Source: Levilactobacillus namurensis
Lineage (GTDB): Bacteria; Bacillota; Bacilli; Lactobacillales; Lactobacillaceae
Length of the DNA stretch: 64,000 bases
Assembly (NCBI RefSeq): GCF_032197885.1
Contig: NZ_CP134159.1
Coordinates: 806,001-870,000, forward strand
Reading direction: 5' to 3'
Below, piece after piece: positions 8,198 to 16,581 of the stretch. Position numbers and translations under genes: made by a program. Every line of letters begins with the position of its first letter. The first letter of the stretch is position 1. The notes under the pieces are model-generated. The model searched no databases. It was not told the DNA's origin and was given only the letters and a program-made list of their open reading frames with translations.

Positions 8198-9172
8198 CCA
8201 CCAGATAAAATTAATCACGATCAAAGCCAACAACACGCTTCGGTGCATGAGCGGGTGGAGCATGACGATAGCCAGGAATTCGCGAGCCCAGGCCGTGGGG
8301 AGGTCGTGCCAATCCGTGGGAGCTGCCTGGCCGGGAATCCGAAGGCCTAAGCGGTGGGCCAAGATGCGGGTGCGGAAGAGGTGGTAGTCACTGGTGACCA
8401 CCACGACGCGGCCCCCTTGATGGGGTTGTTGCATCCACAATCGTTGGCTGTTGCTGAGGTTGGTCAGCGTGTTTGTGGCCGCCGTCTCCTGTAGGAGGGT
8501 GGCCCGCAGGTGGTGGCGGGTCAGATAGGCCGCCATTGCCGCAGCTTCAGAAATCGTCTCATCGGGTCCTTGACCGCCGGAAACAATCACGGTCACGGGC
8601 CCTTTTTGGGCGTTGGCTAAAGCCAGAGCCGTGTCGAGGCGCGACTGGAGAACCTGACCAATCTGGTGGCCGTCGGCGAGACCGGCGCCTAAGACCAGAA
8701 TGGTATCGGCACGGCGAACGTGCCAGCTCCAGGAACGGAGAAAACCGATTAGACTGGCCGCGTAAAGGCTGGCGAGGTAAACACTGAAGATGGGGATGAA
8801 GGTCAGCCAAGACCATAGCGTGTCATTAAAGTGGCCCGTACTGACGGCCCATAGCCACCCGGCGCCGCCCAGTAGCCAGAGCCAGATGCCGATGAGGAGT
8901 CCGCGGGAGAGTCGTTCGGCTTTGCGGACCACCTGATGCGGCCGGAACAGAATCAGGGCTAACGTCAGACAGCCGCTGGCGGCCATGATGAGGACCACGG
9001 CCCATCCAATCAGGGCCAGCCCGTGAGCCCAAGCGTGGTGGGAGAAGCTGGCAATCAAAATGATGGCGCCACCGGAGAAACAGGTTACTAAGGCACTAAA
9101 GATGCCGTGAGGTTGCCAGAAAGTAATCAGAGCAGTTAAACTGAGCAGAAACACGATGGCACTGAGAAGCAT
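8189..9172 (-). CDS. YdcF/SanA-like (DUF218) membrane protein
   Basis: A 327-residue protein. The N-terminal 150 residues hold about five hydrophobic helices. The C-terminal part is a DUF218 domain, with VLGAGLADG near residue 157, a following VIVSGGQGPDE motif, SEAAAMAAYL, and VVVTSDYHLFRTRIL. These are the conserved blocks of YdcF/ElyC/SanA proteins, implicated in envelope polymer metabolism; the biochemical reaction is unproven. A helix at the extreme C-terminus (LLALIVINFIWWLI) is typical of the Firmicute version. GGGAGG precedes the ATG. Confidence 0.85.
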   Translation of the reverse strand: MLLSAIVFLLSLTALITFWQPHGIFSALVTCFSGGAIILIASFSHHAWAHGLALIGWAVVLIMAASGCLTLALILFRPHQVVRKAERLSRGLLIGIWLWLLGGAGWLWAVSTGHFNDTLWSWLTFIPIFSVYLASLYAASLIGFLRSWSWHVRRADTILVLGAGLADGHQIGQVLQSRLDTALALANAQKGPVTVIVSGGQGPDETISEAAAMAAYLTRHHLRATLLQETAATNTLTNLSNSQRLWMQQPHQGGRVVVVTSDYHLFRTRILAHRLGLRIPGQAAPTDWHDLPTAWAREFLAIVMLHPLMHRSVLLALIVINFIWWLI

Positions 9173-9226
9173 GGAGAAATCCTCCCTTCAGAAAAGTTAA
9201 GTTTTGTTGAGGCCTGATGAATTTGG

Positions 9227-9255
9227 TTGGTGTTGTGTCCCCGCCTAGGTATAAT
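9227..9255 (+). promoter_or_regulatory. Promoter of the GH73 glucosaminidase gene
   Basis: TTGGTG (9227-9232) and a consensus TATAAT (9250-9255) are 17 bases apart. This rules out translation starting at 9227 and places the real start at 9272 or later. Confidence 0.75.
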
Positions 9256-9292
9256 TGATTCAAATAACTGTATGAGTATTGGGGGGACATTG

Positions 9293-9916
9293 GTGCCAAA
9301 ACGTCGTCGAAGAAGTCAGCAACATCAGAACCATCCGGTGGCCGCAACTTGGATCTTTGTGATGATCCTGTTGGTCTTAGGTGGGGGGATGTTGCTTCGT
9401 GGAAATCTTAAAACGGTCATGGACATGGGCCAGGTTAGCCAGACCAGTGAAAGTTCCTCGTCCGGGATATCGGCACAACAGCAGGCTTTTATCAAGAAGA
9501 TGGCCAAGCCCGCCGTCCGGGTATACCGGCAGAACGGCCAGGTCTTGCCTAGCATCGTGATTGCCCAGGCCATTCTGGAATCCAGTTGGGGCACCTCGTC
9601 GTTGTTCTTGCAAGCGAACAATCCGTTTGGGGTCAAGGGCGCCTATCAGGGAAAGAGCAAGTCGTTCCCAACCACTGAATATGTGAACAATAAAAAGATT
9701 ACGGTCCAGGCTAATTTTCGGGATTATCCTAACCTGACAGCTGCTATTTTAGACCATGATGCCTTGTTGAAGCAAAGCTATTTTAAGGGGACTGTCACGG
9801 ATTACCAGACGGCGGCCAAGCTCCTGCAAACCAACGGCTACGCCACGGATCCCCACTATGCCCGCAAGCTAACCAACGTCATCGCCACGTACAACCTCAA
9901 CCAGTACGACACTTAA
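9293..9916 (+). CDS. Membrane-anchored endo-beta-N-acetylglucosaminidase (GH73)
   Basis: A protein of about 207 residues: a basic N-terminus (KRRRRSQQHQ), one membrane segment (about residues 19-36), and a GH73 domain from about residue 60 to the end. The catalytic Glu is in AQAILESSWGTSSL, followed by the family motif NNPFGVKG. It should cut N-acetylglucosaminyl bonds in peptidoglycan outside the membrane, like LytG or AcmA-type autolysins, but has no LysM repeats. GTG at 9293 follows GGGGGGA at 9281-9287. An ATG at 9272 is in frame but lacks a ribosome site. The start is uncertain by seven codons. Confidence 0.85.
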   Translation: MPKRRRRSQQHQNHPVAATWIFVMILLVLGGGMLLRGNLKTVMDMGQVSQTSESSSSGISAQQQAFIKKMAKPAVRVYRQNGQVLPSIVIAQAILESSWGTSSLFLQANNPFGVKGAYQGKSKSFPTTEYVNNKKITVQANFRDYPNLTAAILDHDALLKQSYFKGTVTDYQTAAKLLQTNGYATDPHYARKLTNVIATYNLNQYDT

Positions 9917-9949
9917 ACTAGGGTTCAGAAGTAACGGAATTGCGGATAA

Positions 9950-10110
9950 GCCCGGCCCCGGCAGCCGCTAGGGCCGTGACGCCCGTGGGCACGATTTCAA
10001 GCCTCACCCAACCCGTGAGTCTTGAAACTCGGCCTTGGCCTAAGCCGAGGAAACCCACTCGGCTAACGCCAATTTCACCGGCTGAGCCCTAGCGGCCACC
10101 GGGGCCTTAC
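9950..10110 (+). repeat. Structured repeat arm C2-L (divergent, GC-rich)
   Basis: The most divergent arm. P1 is 8 plus 11 bp: GGCCCCGG (9954-9961) with 10099-10106, and GCCGCTAGGGC (9964-9974) with 10086-10096, separated by a CA/CA internal loop. P2 pairs TTTCAAG with CTTGAAA. P3 pairs TTGGCCTAAGCCGAG with CTCGGCTAACGCCAA. The three-stem layout is kept although almost every stem base differs from the other arms. Confidence 0.75.
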
Positions 10111-10149
10111 ACGGTGGCGGAACAATGTCGATAGTTAAATCAGCCACAA

Positions 10150-10305
10150 CCGTGAGCCGTGAGGGCGGCCAGACAGGGCTCAGCCGTGAAATTTTCCTTG
10201 GTGAGCGGGTTTCAGCTCGCCTAGGATCGAGACCGCTCTTTGGCTCGAAGTGGTACCCACGGCGTTCCAGCCCTGTCTGGGTGCCCGGTAAGGCGGATGG
10301 ATACC
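10150..10305 (-). repeat. Structured repeat arm C2-R (TTTTCCT type, internal deletion)
   Basis: Inverted partner of C2-L. On the minus strand P1 is GGGCACCCAGACAGGGCT with AGCCCTGTCTGGCCGCCC (two central mismatches), and P2 pairs CTTCGAG with CTCGA. About 10 bases between P2 and P3 are missing compared with arm C3-R, which removes the left strand of the TTTTCC half of P3. It looks decayed. Confidence 0.75.
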
Positions 10306-10381
10306 ACTGGTTCGGATGGTTTTGACCGGACTTATCCACAACCTAGGGTTAAAACAACTTTAAATGGAACTGAGTATAAAG

Positions 10382-10429
10382 AAAAGCGTGATGGTGCGTC
10401 GCAATTGAGCGACGGGCCATCACGCTTTT
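10382..10429 (-). terminator. Terminator of the serine hydrolase gene
   Basis: AAAAGCGTGATGG (10382-10394) pairs with 10417-10429, with an inner CGTCGC/GCGACG stem. T-rich sequence flanks it on both sides, so it may also stop readthrough from the left. Confidence 0.85.
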
Positions 10430-10435
10430 TCACGT

Positions 10436-11758
10436 TTAATTTTCGTTATAGTTGGAAGCTAAATCGTAGAGGGTGTGGGCCAATGAGTCGATGGAACGCG
10501 TTGGTCCTTGGTTGGCGAAGAGGATGACCCCGTACTTATTCCCTTCGGTCCCATAGTAGATATCATCATATCCGGCACCGGTCAGAGCGCCCCGGTCCCG
10601 CTTGATGCCCCCACTGTAGTGGTAGAGGCCACCAGCATAAGAATAGCGACCGTAGTCGGCTAAGTCGGTGTATTGCGACTTGGTAAGAATCTTACCGTTG
10701 CGCAAGCCCTTCATGATTCGGTAGTAGTCTTCTGGCGTGGAGTAATAATTCCCCGCACCCAGCAATGAAGACATCAACTTCGGTGAGACGTTCGCGCTAG
10801 CGTAGTCTTTCCCATTACTGAAGTTATACCCGGAAGCTGCCATCTGGTTAGCTGGCAGTTGGTCCCAAGCGTAGGTGTGACTTAACTTCAAAGGCTGAAT
10901 GATACGGTTCTGGACCAAGTTTTCGTAGGACTGCCCCGTGACCTTCGACGCAATGGCGGCTAACAGCGTGAAGTTAGCGTTCGTGTAGTCGTACCCCTGG
11001 TTGCGCGACGTCTTGAGATTTTGTAAGGTGTAGTTCAACTGGGCATCTTGGGTGGTCAACAACGTGTTGGGGGTTGATTCACTCATCGAGATACCAGAAC
11101 GGTGATTCAGTAATTGCCGTAACGTGATATTTTGACTGTTACTAATGTTGGGATAGTACTGACTCAGCTTATCGGATAGTGACAGCTTGTTGGTGCTGGC
11201 TAGCTGCTCGATGATGGCCCCCGTCATGATCTTTTGCAGAGACGCAATGGGGAAGAGCGTGTTGGCATCATTGGCCGTTTGACTGGTAGCATCCGCGTAT
11301 CCGATGCTGACGCGACTAGCCCCCGTGGCGTAGGTGTTGAACAGCATGGCCCGACCCTTAAAGTGAGCCTTGTTCAACAGCGCCTGGGCGTTGCTGGAAC
11401 GGCTGAACTTCTGTAGTGCGGCCTGGTCGACCCAACCAATGGTCTTACCGTACCAAGAGAACTTGGCGAACGTCACACCGTTGGACAACGTAGCGGTTTC
11501 ACTGACCCGCACAAAACGGTGTTGCCAATTCTTCCCACTGGCATCGCGGGTCTTGGCCGACCGTTGGGTGTAGTAGGGTGCGTAGTAGTAGATCCCGTCA
11601 TTTCGCTTGGGCTGACTGACAAAGCGGGCATTATAGTCGGTCTTTGTCGTACTCGTAATCCGTAAGTAACTTTTGGCGCTGGCTGGAATGGCTGGTGCAA
11701 GACCACCCATGGTGACAGCGGCAGCAACCGCTAATATCAGTTTTTTCAAGATAACCAT
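10436..11758 (-). CDS. Secreted serine hydrolase, beta-lactamase/PBP class C fold
   Basis: A 440-residue protein with a signal peptide (cleavage near PASA, about residue 28) and a first domain of about 90 residues resembling bacterial SH3/GW modules (ends FSWYGKTIGWVDQAALQKF). A penicillin-binding-like serine hydrolase domain runs from about residue 125 to the end. The nucleophile is in SLQK (SxxK), the second motif is YTN in QGYDYTNANF, and a GG-containing third motif lies near LYHYSGGI. Such proteins are D-Ala-D-Ala carboxypeptidases, D-amino-acid esterases or wall-teichoic acid esterases outside the cell. The exact substrate is unknown. AAGGGGAAAG precedes the ATG. Confidence 0.88.
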   Translation of the reverse strand: MVILKKLILAVAAAVTMGGLAPAIPASAKSYLRITSTTKTDYNARFVSQPKRNDGIYYYAPYYTQRSAKTRDASGKNWQHRFVRVSETATLSNGVTFAKFSWYGKTIGWVDQAALQKFSRSSNAQALLNKAHFKGRAMLFNTYATGASRVSIGYADATSQTANDANTLFPIASLQKIMTGAIIEQLASTNKLSLSDKLSQYYPNISNSQNITLRQLLNHRSGISMSESTPNTLLTTQDAQLNYTLQNLKTSRNQGYDYTNANFTLLAAIASKVTGQSYENLVQNRIIQPLKLSHTYAWDQLPANQMAASGYNFSNGKDYASANVSPKLMSSLLGAGNYYSTPEDYYRIMKGLRNGKILTKSQYTDLADYGRYSYAGGLYHYSGGIKRDRGALTGAGYDDIYYGTEGNKYGVILFANQGPTRSIDSLAHTLYDLASNYNEN

Positions 11759-11883
11759 CTTTCCCCTTACTCTATAGTGTACATGAATACGATAACACGG
11801 CTTGGTTGCGAAGTGTTGACAAAACTGGAACGTTTTTGTAACAAAATTAATAATATGAAACGGAACGGTTAAGGGATAAATCT

Positions 11884-11897
11884 ACTAACCGGTTAGT
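11884..11897. promoter_or_regulatory. Perfect 14-bp palindrome upstream of terC (putative operator)
   Basis: ACTAACCGGTTAGT is a perfect palindrome 54 bases before the likely TTG start. Size and symmetry fit a dimeric repressor site of TetR type. I saw no copy elsewhere in the window and the cognate protein is unknown. Confidence 0.35.
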
Positions 11898-11950
11898 CCT
11901 AAACTGTGGTAAAATTGGCCTCGATAAACGTGAAGGAGCTGAGAGATGCA

Positions 11951-12721
11951 TTGTTACATTTTCTAGGCCAACTCTATGGGCCATTTTTTGATTTACACAA
12001 TTGGTCGACGGTTGTGACGACCGGAAACGATTGGTTGATCATCTTTTCGTTGGTGCTGATTGAATGTCTACTGTCTGTTGATAATGCGGTGGTGTTGGCC
12101 GCGCAGACGCAATCTTTGCCGACCCAAGAATTACGGGAAAAGTCGTTGTTTTACGGGATCTGGGGGGCCTATATTTTCCGGTTCATTATCATTGGACTAG
12201 GGACCTACCTGATTAATTTCTGGGAAATCAAAGTGATTGGGTCGCTGTACCTAGCGTTCTTGGTTTTCCAATTCTTCACTAAAACCCGGGTTAAGCACAC
12301 CCGTAAATTGGCAAGTGACCGTAAGCACCGTGTCTTACCACTTTTCTGGTCCGTGGTCATTCAGATTGAGGCCATGGATATCGTCTTTTCCATTGACTCG
12401 GTCCTGGCTTCATTAGCTATCTCCAGTAATCCGGTCATCGTCCTAATCGGGGGAATAATCGGAATCCTAGCGATGCGGGGCGTGGCCGAAGTGATCATGC
12501 GGTTGATGCGCCGAATTCCCGAATTGGAACCCATGGCCTACATTTTGATTGGCTTGATCGCCATTAAGCTCTTTTTATCGATTCCCGCCATCGACATCGA
12601 GATTCCGGCGGCCCTGTTCGGAATCATCGTGATTGGCGCAATCGTGATTACGTTGATTATTCACGCGTTACGGTACCGGGGTCAGTCGCAGTCGGCCGAC
12701 TCGGAAAACCCTAAAGATTAG
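11951..12721 (+). CDS. TerC/YkoY family integral membrane protein
   Basis: About 256 residues with seven or more helices. Conserved acidic TerC motifs are present: LVLIECLLSVDNAVVLAA near residue 38 and VIQIEAMDIVFSIDSVLA near residue 142, where Glu and Asp in the membrane are thought to bind metal. Family members export Mn(II) or support metal loading of secreted proteins. The frame is open from a GTG at 11906, but that codon has no ribosome site. GAAGGAG at 11932-11938 points to TTG at 11951. I saw no yybP-ykoY riboswitch upstream, only the palindrome at 11884-11897. Confidence 0.87.
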   Translation: MLHFLGQLYGPFFDLHNWSTVVTTGNDWLIIFSLVLIECLLSVDNAVVLAAQTQSLPTQELREKSLFYGIWGAYIFRFIIIGLGTYLINFWEIKVIGSLYLAFLVFQFFTKTRVKHTRKLASDRKHRVLPLFWSVVIQIEAMDIVFSIDSVLASLAISSNPVIVLIGGIIGILAMRGVAEVIMRLMRRIPELEPMAYILIGLIAIKLFLSIPAIDIEIPAALFGIIVIGAIVITLIIHALRYRGQSQSADSENPKD

Positions 12722-12765
12722 GGTGTAAGTTAACCTAGTTAGTTAATTGATATCAGATTAGTTAT

Positions 12766-12805
12766 TTAGCCCCATTGACCACGTTTCGTGGTACGATGGG
12801 GCTAA
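12766..12805 (+). terminator. Terminator after terC
   Basis: TTAGCCCCAT pairs with ATGGGGCTAA around an inner ACCACG/CGTGGT stem, followed by TTTATT. Confidence 0.75.
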
Positions 12806-12826
12806 TTTATTAGGGAGGTTAGTAGG

Positions 12827-13702
12827 ATGCAAATTGGTTTTATTGGAACGGGTGTTATGGGAACTGGCATCATTCAGAATTTGTTGAAGGCCGGCCATCA
12901 GGTGGTGGTCTATAACCGAACCAAAGCGCACGCGCAAACCGTTTTGGCGGCTGGTGCGCAGTGGGCGGACTCCCCCAAAGCAGTTGCCCAACAGGCCCAG
13001 CTGGTCATGACCATGGTGGGGTATCCGCAAGACGTCGAAGAAGTGTATACCAGCGATCAGGGAATCTTTGCGGGGGCCCAACCAGGCAGTACCGTGGTCG
13101 ACATGACCACCAGTACGCCAACGCTGGCGTTCAAGTTGACCCAGCTGGCGCATGACCATCAGCTACTCGCACTGGACGCACCGGTATCTGGCGGCGACGT
13201 GGGCGCTCAGAACGCCACGCTGACGATTATGGTCGGGGGCGATAAGCAAGCCTACGACCAATTGTTGCCGGTCTTCCAGGAGATTGGGCAACGAGTCAAC
13301 TACTTTGGGGCGGCCGGTAAGGGTCAGCACACCAAGATGGCCAACCAGATTATGATTGCGGGGACCATGACGGGACTGACGGAAATGCTGGTCTACGCGA
13401 AGGCGGCCGACCTGGATTTGCCCCAGGTCTTAGCCACGTTGAGCAGTGGGGGTGCCGATAATTGGAGTATGGACACCTACGTCCCCCGAATCCTCAAGGG
13501 CGACTACACGCCGGGCTTCTTTGCTAAGCACTTCTTAAAGGATTTGCGGATTGCCCTGCAAGAGGCTGAAAAGATGCACTTGGACTTACCCGCGACCCAG
13601 CAAGCCAAGCAACTGTACGAGACCATGGTCGATGATTGCAACCTGGGTAACGACGGAACGCAAGGCTTGATCAAGCTGTACCAGGATAATGCGCAACACT
13701 AA
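12827..13702 (+). CDS. NAD(P)-dependent 3-hydroxyisobutyrate dehydrogenase-like oxidoreductase
   Basis: A 291-residue beta-hydroxyacid dehydrogenase. The N-terminal Rossmann motif is GFIGTGVMGTGI (residues 4-15), the substrate-binding motif is APVSGGDVGAQ near residue 121, and the catalytic Lys is in GQHTKMANQ near residue 170. The C-terminal helical domain has the usual length. The family reduces or oxidises 3-hydroxy acids such as 3-hydroxyisobutyrate, tartronate semialdehyde or succinic semialdehyde. YkwC-like genes are common in lactobacilli and the substrate cannot be assigned. GGGAGG lies upstream, with strong terminators on both sides, so it is a single-gene unit. Confidence 0.9.
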   Translation: MQIGFIGTGVMGTGIIQNLLKAGHQVVVYNRTKAHAQTVLAAGAQWADSPKAVAQQAQLVMTMVGYPQDVEEVYTSDQGIFAGAQPGSTVVDMTTSTPTLAFKLTQLAHDHQLLALDAPVSGGDVGAQNATLTIMVGGDKQAYDQLLPVFQEIGQRVNYFGAAGKGQHTKMANQIMIAGTMTGLTEMLVYAKAADLDLPQVLATLSSGGADNWSMDTYVPRILKGDYTPGFFAKHFLKDLRIALQEAEKMHLDLPATQQAKQLYETMVDDCNLGNDGTQGLIKLYQDNAQH

Positions 13703-13723
13703 AATCTGAATGATTGATCGTTA

Positions 13724-13768
13724 AAACGGCCCTAACTGGCAGTGATGCACTGCTGGTTAGGGCCGTTT
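13724..13768. terminator. Bidirectional terminator between convergent genes
   Basis: AAACGGCCCTAACTGGCAGT (13724-13743) pairs with 13749-13768 with one G-T and one A-C position. It separates the dehydrogenase from the minus-strand ABC operon. Confidence 0.8.
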
Positions 13769-13781
13769 GGTGACTAAGACA

Positions 13782-14552
13782 TTATTCGATTTCAGCGAAG
13801 AAACTGTACAACTTCTCGGTGGTCAGGGCATCCTTTTCAGCGCCGGCAACGTCGAAGGTCACTTGCCCCCGGTGGAGAACGATGAGGCGGTTGCCGTAAG
13901 TCAGGGCGTCCTCTAAGTGGTGGGTGATCATCAGGCAGGTCAGCTGCTCTTCTTGGACCCGCTGGTTCGTTAAGTGCATCAGGTCTTGGCTGGTCTGGGG
14001 GTCTAAGGCCGCCGTGTGTTCGTCTAGGAGCAGGATCTCTGGCCGCTTCAGCGTGGCCATCAGGAAGCTCAGGGCTTGACGCTGGCCTCCGGATAAGCTC
14101 CCCGTAGCGGTGGTCAGCCGTTGGTCGAGGCCGTTATGCATGGTCGCCGTCAGTTCCTTGAAGTGGGCCATGTGTTGGTTGAGGTGGCGGGGTGCGAGTC
14201 CGCGCCGTTGACCGCGACGTTCGGCTAAAAGCAGGTTCTCCGCAACTGTCATCCGGGGGGCGGTCCCTAGTTTAGGGTCTTGGAAGACCCGGCTTAAGAA
14301 GCGGGTGCGGCGTTCGACGGAGTCGTGGGTGATGTCGTGACCGTGCAGCAGGATCTGCCCGCTGTCGATGGTCAGGTCGCCACCAATGGCGTTGAACAGG
14401 GTGGACTTTCCGGCCCCGTTGGACCCCAGGACCGTGATGAAGTCTCCTGGGTTGATAGTCAGGTTGAGGTGGTTCAAAATCGTGACTTCTTCTGGCGTGT
14501 TCCGGTTGACCTTGAGAACCACGTCTTTGAGTTCCAGTAAAGGTTCAGTCAT
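13782..14552 (-). CDS. TrpXYZ-type ABC transporter, ATP-binding protein (operon 1)
   Basis: A 256-residue ABC ATPase with Walker A GSNGAGKSTLF near residue 43, the signature LSGGQRQALSFLMA near residue 154, Walker B ILLLDEHTAALDP, and a His-loop in MITHHLEDAL. An unusual His in LLLDEHTAALDP replaces the common Pro, as in the COG1101 subfamily that pairs with COG2984 binding proteins. It provides ATP hydrolysis for amino-acid import. It overlaps the permease gene by 8 bases and is last in the operon. Its paralogue at 20041-20808 has the same DEHTAALDPQTS motif. Confidence 0.9.
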   Translation of the reverse strand: MTEPLLELKDVVLKVNRNTPEEVTILNHLNLTINPGDFITVLGSNGAGKSTLFNAIGGDLTIDSGQILLHGHDITHDSVERRTRFLSRVFQDPKLGTAPRMTVAENLLLAERRGQRRGLAPRHLNQHMAHFKELTATMHNGLDQRLTTATGSLSGGQRQALSFLMATLKRPEILLLDEHTAALDPQTSQDLMHLTNQRVQEEQLTCLMITHHLEDALTYGNRLIVLHRGQVTFDVAGAEKDALTTEKLYSFFAEIE

Positions 14553-15444
14553 TAGTATCTAACCCCCGTTTCAGGATATGCTTGAAGTTGAGCGCGTTCT
14601 TGAAGACCGGCAACATCATGCAGATGGCCAGGACAATCGCGGACAACAGGTTGAGGTCGTTGGCGTTGAACCCCAGCTTCAGGACGATCAACAGGACGAA
14701 CCGGTAGAGGATACTCCCCAGTGTGACGGCGACTAACCGTTGGTTTAAGGTCAGGTCGCCAAACGCGACTTCTCCGATGATGATGGAGGCCAGGGCGATA
14801 ACGATGATGCCAATCCCCATGTTGACGTCGGCGTACCCGTTATTTTGAGCGACTAACGCGCCCCCTAAGGCGATCAAACCGTTAGAGACCATCAGACCCA
14901 TGATCTTCATGTTGTCGGTGTTGATTCCCAGAGACCGGGCCATGGTCTGGTTGTCCCCCGTGGCGATAAAGCCTTGGCCCAGTTGGGTCTGGAGGAAGTA
15001 GATCACGATACTGGTCACGACCACCATCACCACGATGCCCAGGAAGACGCTATCGAAGTAGCGTGGCAGGCTTTCGAGAAAGGCATTCTTGAACAGGGTC
15101 GCCTTCCCCAAGAGGGAAACGTTAGCCCGGCCCATGATCCGTAGGTTGACGGAGTAGCAGGCCGTCATGACCAGGATCCCGGCTAGCAGGATGGGGATGT
15201 GGCCCTTGGTGTAGAGCAACCCGGTAATCAGTCCCGCGAGGCTCCCGACCACGAAGGCCAGGAGAGTCGCCAGAATGGGGGACATTCCGTTGCTGATGGC
15301 GGCGACACAAGTGGCCGCGCCTAAGGGGAACGTTCCTTCGACGGTCATATCAGCAAAATCCAAGATTCTGAAGGTCAGGAACAACCCGACCCCTAAGACG
15401 GCCCAGAGTAGGCCCTGTCCGATAGTTGAGACGATTAAACTCAT
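14545..15444 (-). CDS. TrpXYZ-type ABC transporter, permease (operon 1)
   Basis: A 299-residue protein with about eight hydrophobic helices, of the branched-chain/ribose permease fold (BPD_transp_2, COG4120). It starts MSLIVSTIGQGLLWAVLGVG, nearly the same as its paralogue at 19143 (MLVTSIGQGLLWAPLVIGV). Both share FRILD near residue 26 and VEGTFPLGAA or TEGSFPLGAA near residue 35. The dimer should form the membrane channel of the importer. The start codon overlaps the binding-protein stop by 4 bases, indicating translational coupling. Confidence 0.9.
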   Translation of the reverse strand: MSLIVSTIGQGLLWAVLGVGLFLTFRILDFADMTVEGTFPLGAATCVAAISNGMSPILATLLAFVVGSLAGLITGLLYTKGHIPILLAGILVMTACYSVNLRIMGRANVSLLGKATLFKNAFLESLPRYFDSVFLGIVVMVVVTSIVIYFLQTQLGQGFIATGDNQTMARSLGINTDNMKIMGLMVSNGLIALGGALVAQNNGYADVNMGIGIIVIALASIIIGEVAFGDLTLNQRLVAVTLGSILYRFVLLIVLKLGFNANDLNLLSAIVLAICMMLPVFKNALNFKHILKRGLDTND

Positions 15445-16436
15445 TTGAAGACCTCCCCGTGTGCTTGTGCGTCCTTGACCACGTCTTTAGGTAATGAAAT
15501 GCCAAGCTTTTTGGCGGTGGCTAAGTTGACCGTCATCTCACCCTTACGTTCGAATTGAATTGGGGTGGTTGCCGGGTCTTTGCCCCGGAGAACGGCGGCG
15601 GTCATCTTCCCCGTCTCAACGCCGAGCTTGTATTGGTTGATGCTTAGCGTAGCGAGGCCGCCGGCTTTGACCATGGTATCAACGGCCGGAAAGACCGGAA
15701 TCTTCTTGGCGTTGGTGGTAGCGACCAGCGTCTGCATGGCCGAAGCCACTGTATTGTCGGTTGGGACGTAAACGGCGTCGACTTGGGAGACCATCTGCTG
15801 GGCGACCTGGTTCAGGTCGTTGGTGTTGGCGATGGAGTAGGCCTTCAGCCGAACGTGTTCTTGTTTGCACAGCGCCGCGAACTTATGGTACTGGGCGGTC
15901 GCCGAGTCGTCCGATGACGTGTAGATGATTCCCAGCGTCTTCATCTTCGGCATGATCTTTTGAATCAACTTCAACTGGGCCTTCAGGGGCGCTTGGTCGG
16001 ATACCCCGGTCACGTTGGTACCAGGACGGGTGTTGCTCTTGACCAGGTCGGCGCCCTTGGGGTCGGTGATGGCCCCTAAGACCACGGGGGTGGTGCTGGA
16101 GGCGTTGGCCAACGCCTGGGCGGCTGGCGTTGCGATGCCAATCATGACGTTGGCCCGTTCGTTGACGAAGCGGGCGCTCATGGTCTTTAGATTGCTTTGA
16201 TCATTTTGGGCGTTTTGAAAGTCAATCTTGACGTTCTTGCCCACGTGGTAGCCTTCCTCAGCTAGGCCGTGCACGATTCCCTTGTGAATGGCGTCGAGCG
16301 CGGGGTGGGAGAGGAGTTGGAGAATCCCCACAGTGGGAGTTCCCGTGGTCTGGCCGTGATCTTGGTGTCTTTCTTGAACGAAGGCGAATCCTAGAAAGAC
16401 TACCAGAACGGCGATGAGTCCGTATAAACGTTTCAT
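15441..16436 (-). CDS. TrpXYZ-type ABC transporter, substrate-binding protein (operon 1)
   Basis: A 331-residue protein of the ABC_sub_bind family (COG2984). It starts MKRLYGLIAVLVVFLGFAFV, a signal or anchor segment without a lipobox Cys, followed by the binding domain (VGILQLLSHPALDAIHKGI at about residue 40). The conserved NVTGVSDQAPLKAQL and TIGIIYTSSDDSA-type blocks of the family are present. ATG at 16436 follows GAGG; an upstream in-frame extension runs into the leader terminators and is rejected. Family members in streptococci and lactobacilli are predicted tryptophan-binding proteins (TrpX). Expression is probably controlled by the leader at 16537-16725. Confidence 0.88.
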   Translation of the reverse strand: MKRLYGLIAVLVVFLGFAFVQERHQDHGQTTGTPTVGILQLLSHPALDAIHKGIVHGLAEEGYHVGKNVKIDFQNAQNDQSNLKTMSARFVNERANVMIGIATPAAQALANASSTTPVVLGAITDPKGADLVKSNTRPGTNVTGVSDQAPLKAQLKLIQKIMPKMKTLGIIYTSSDDSATAQYHKFAALCKQEHVRLKAYSIANTNDLNQVAQQMVSQVDAVYVPTDNTVASAMQTLVATTNAKKIPVFPAVDTMVKAGGLATLSINQYKLGVETGKMTAAVLRGKDPATTPIQFERKGEMTVNLATAKKLGISLPKDVVKDAQAHGEVFK

Positions 16437-16505
16437 GTTAACATCAACCTCGGTTTCTAATATCAGGACAAAGTAGCGGAACATGGGTTTGGAGTCTGAC
16501 AAAAA

Positions 16506-16530
16506 GGGTACTCGTTCCGCGCGAGTACCC
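16506..16530 (-). terminator. Second terminator-like hairpin in operon-1 leader
   Basis: GGGTACTCG (16506-16514) pairs perfectly with CGAGTACCC (16522-16530). The minus-strand copy is followed by TTTTT (16501-16505). It lies downstream of the attenuator terminator and upstream of the binding-protein gene. Confidence 0.7.
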
Positions 16531-16537
16531 CAAAACA

Positions 16538-16575
16538 AAAGGCCCGCTGGCGGATAACCATCCGTGCGGGCCTTT
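16538..16575 (-). terminator. Attenuator terminator of operon 1
   Basis: AAAGGCCCGC pairs with GCGGGCCTTT, with an inner CGGAT/ATCCG stem, followed on the minus strand by TTTTGTTTTG. It lies between the leader peptide and the binding-protein gene, so it must be bypassed for expression. Confidence 0.8.
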
Positions 16576-16581
16576 CCATCA

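Noticed and set aside
9227..9292. Upstream extension of the GH73 gene
   Set aside because: A TATAAT promoter lies inside it, so translation cannot begin at 9227.
10040..10339. 99-residue ORF across composite repeat C2
   Set aside because: Its resemblance to other ORFs in the window is explained by the repeated DNA; there is no suitable ribosome site.
11822..11950. yybP-ykoY Mn riboswitch before terC
   Set aside because: No matching conserved loops were seen; only the palindrome at 11884 stands out.
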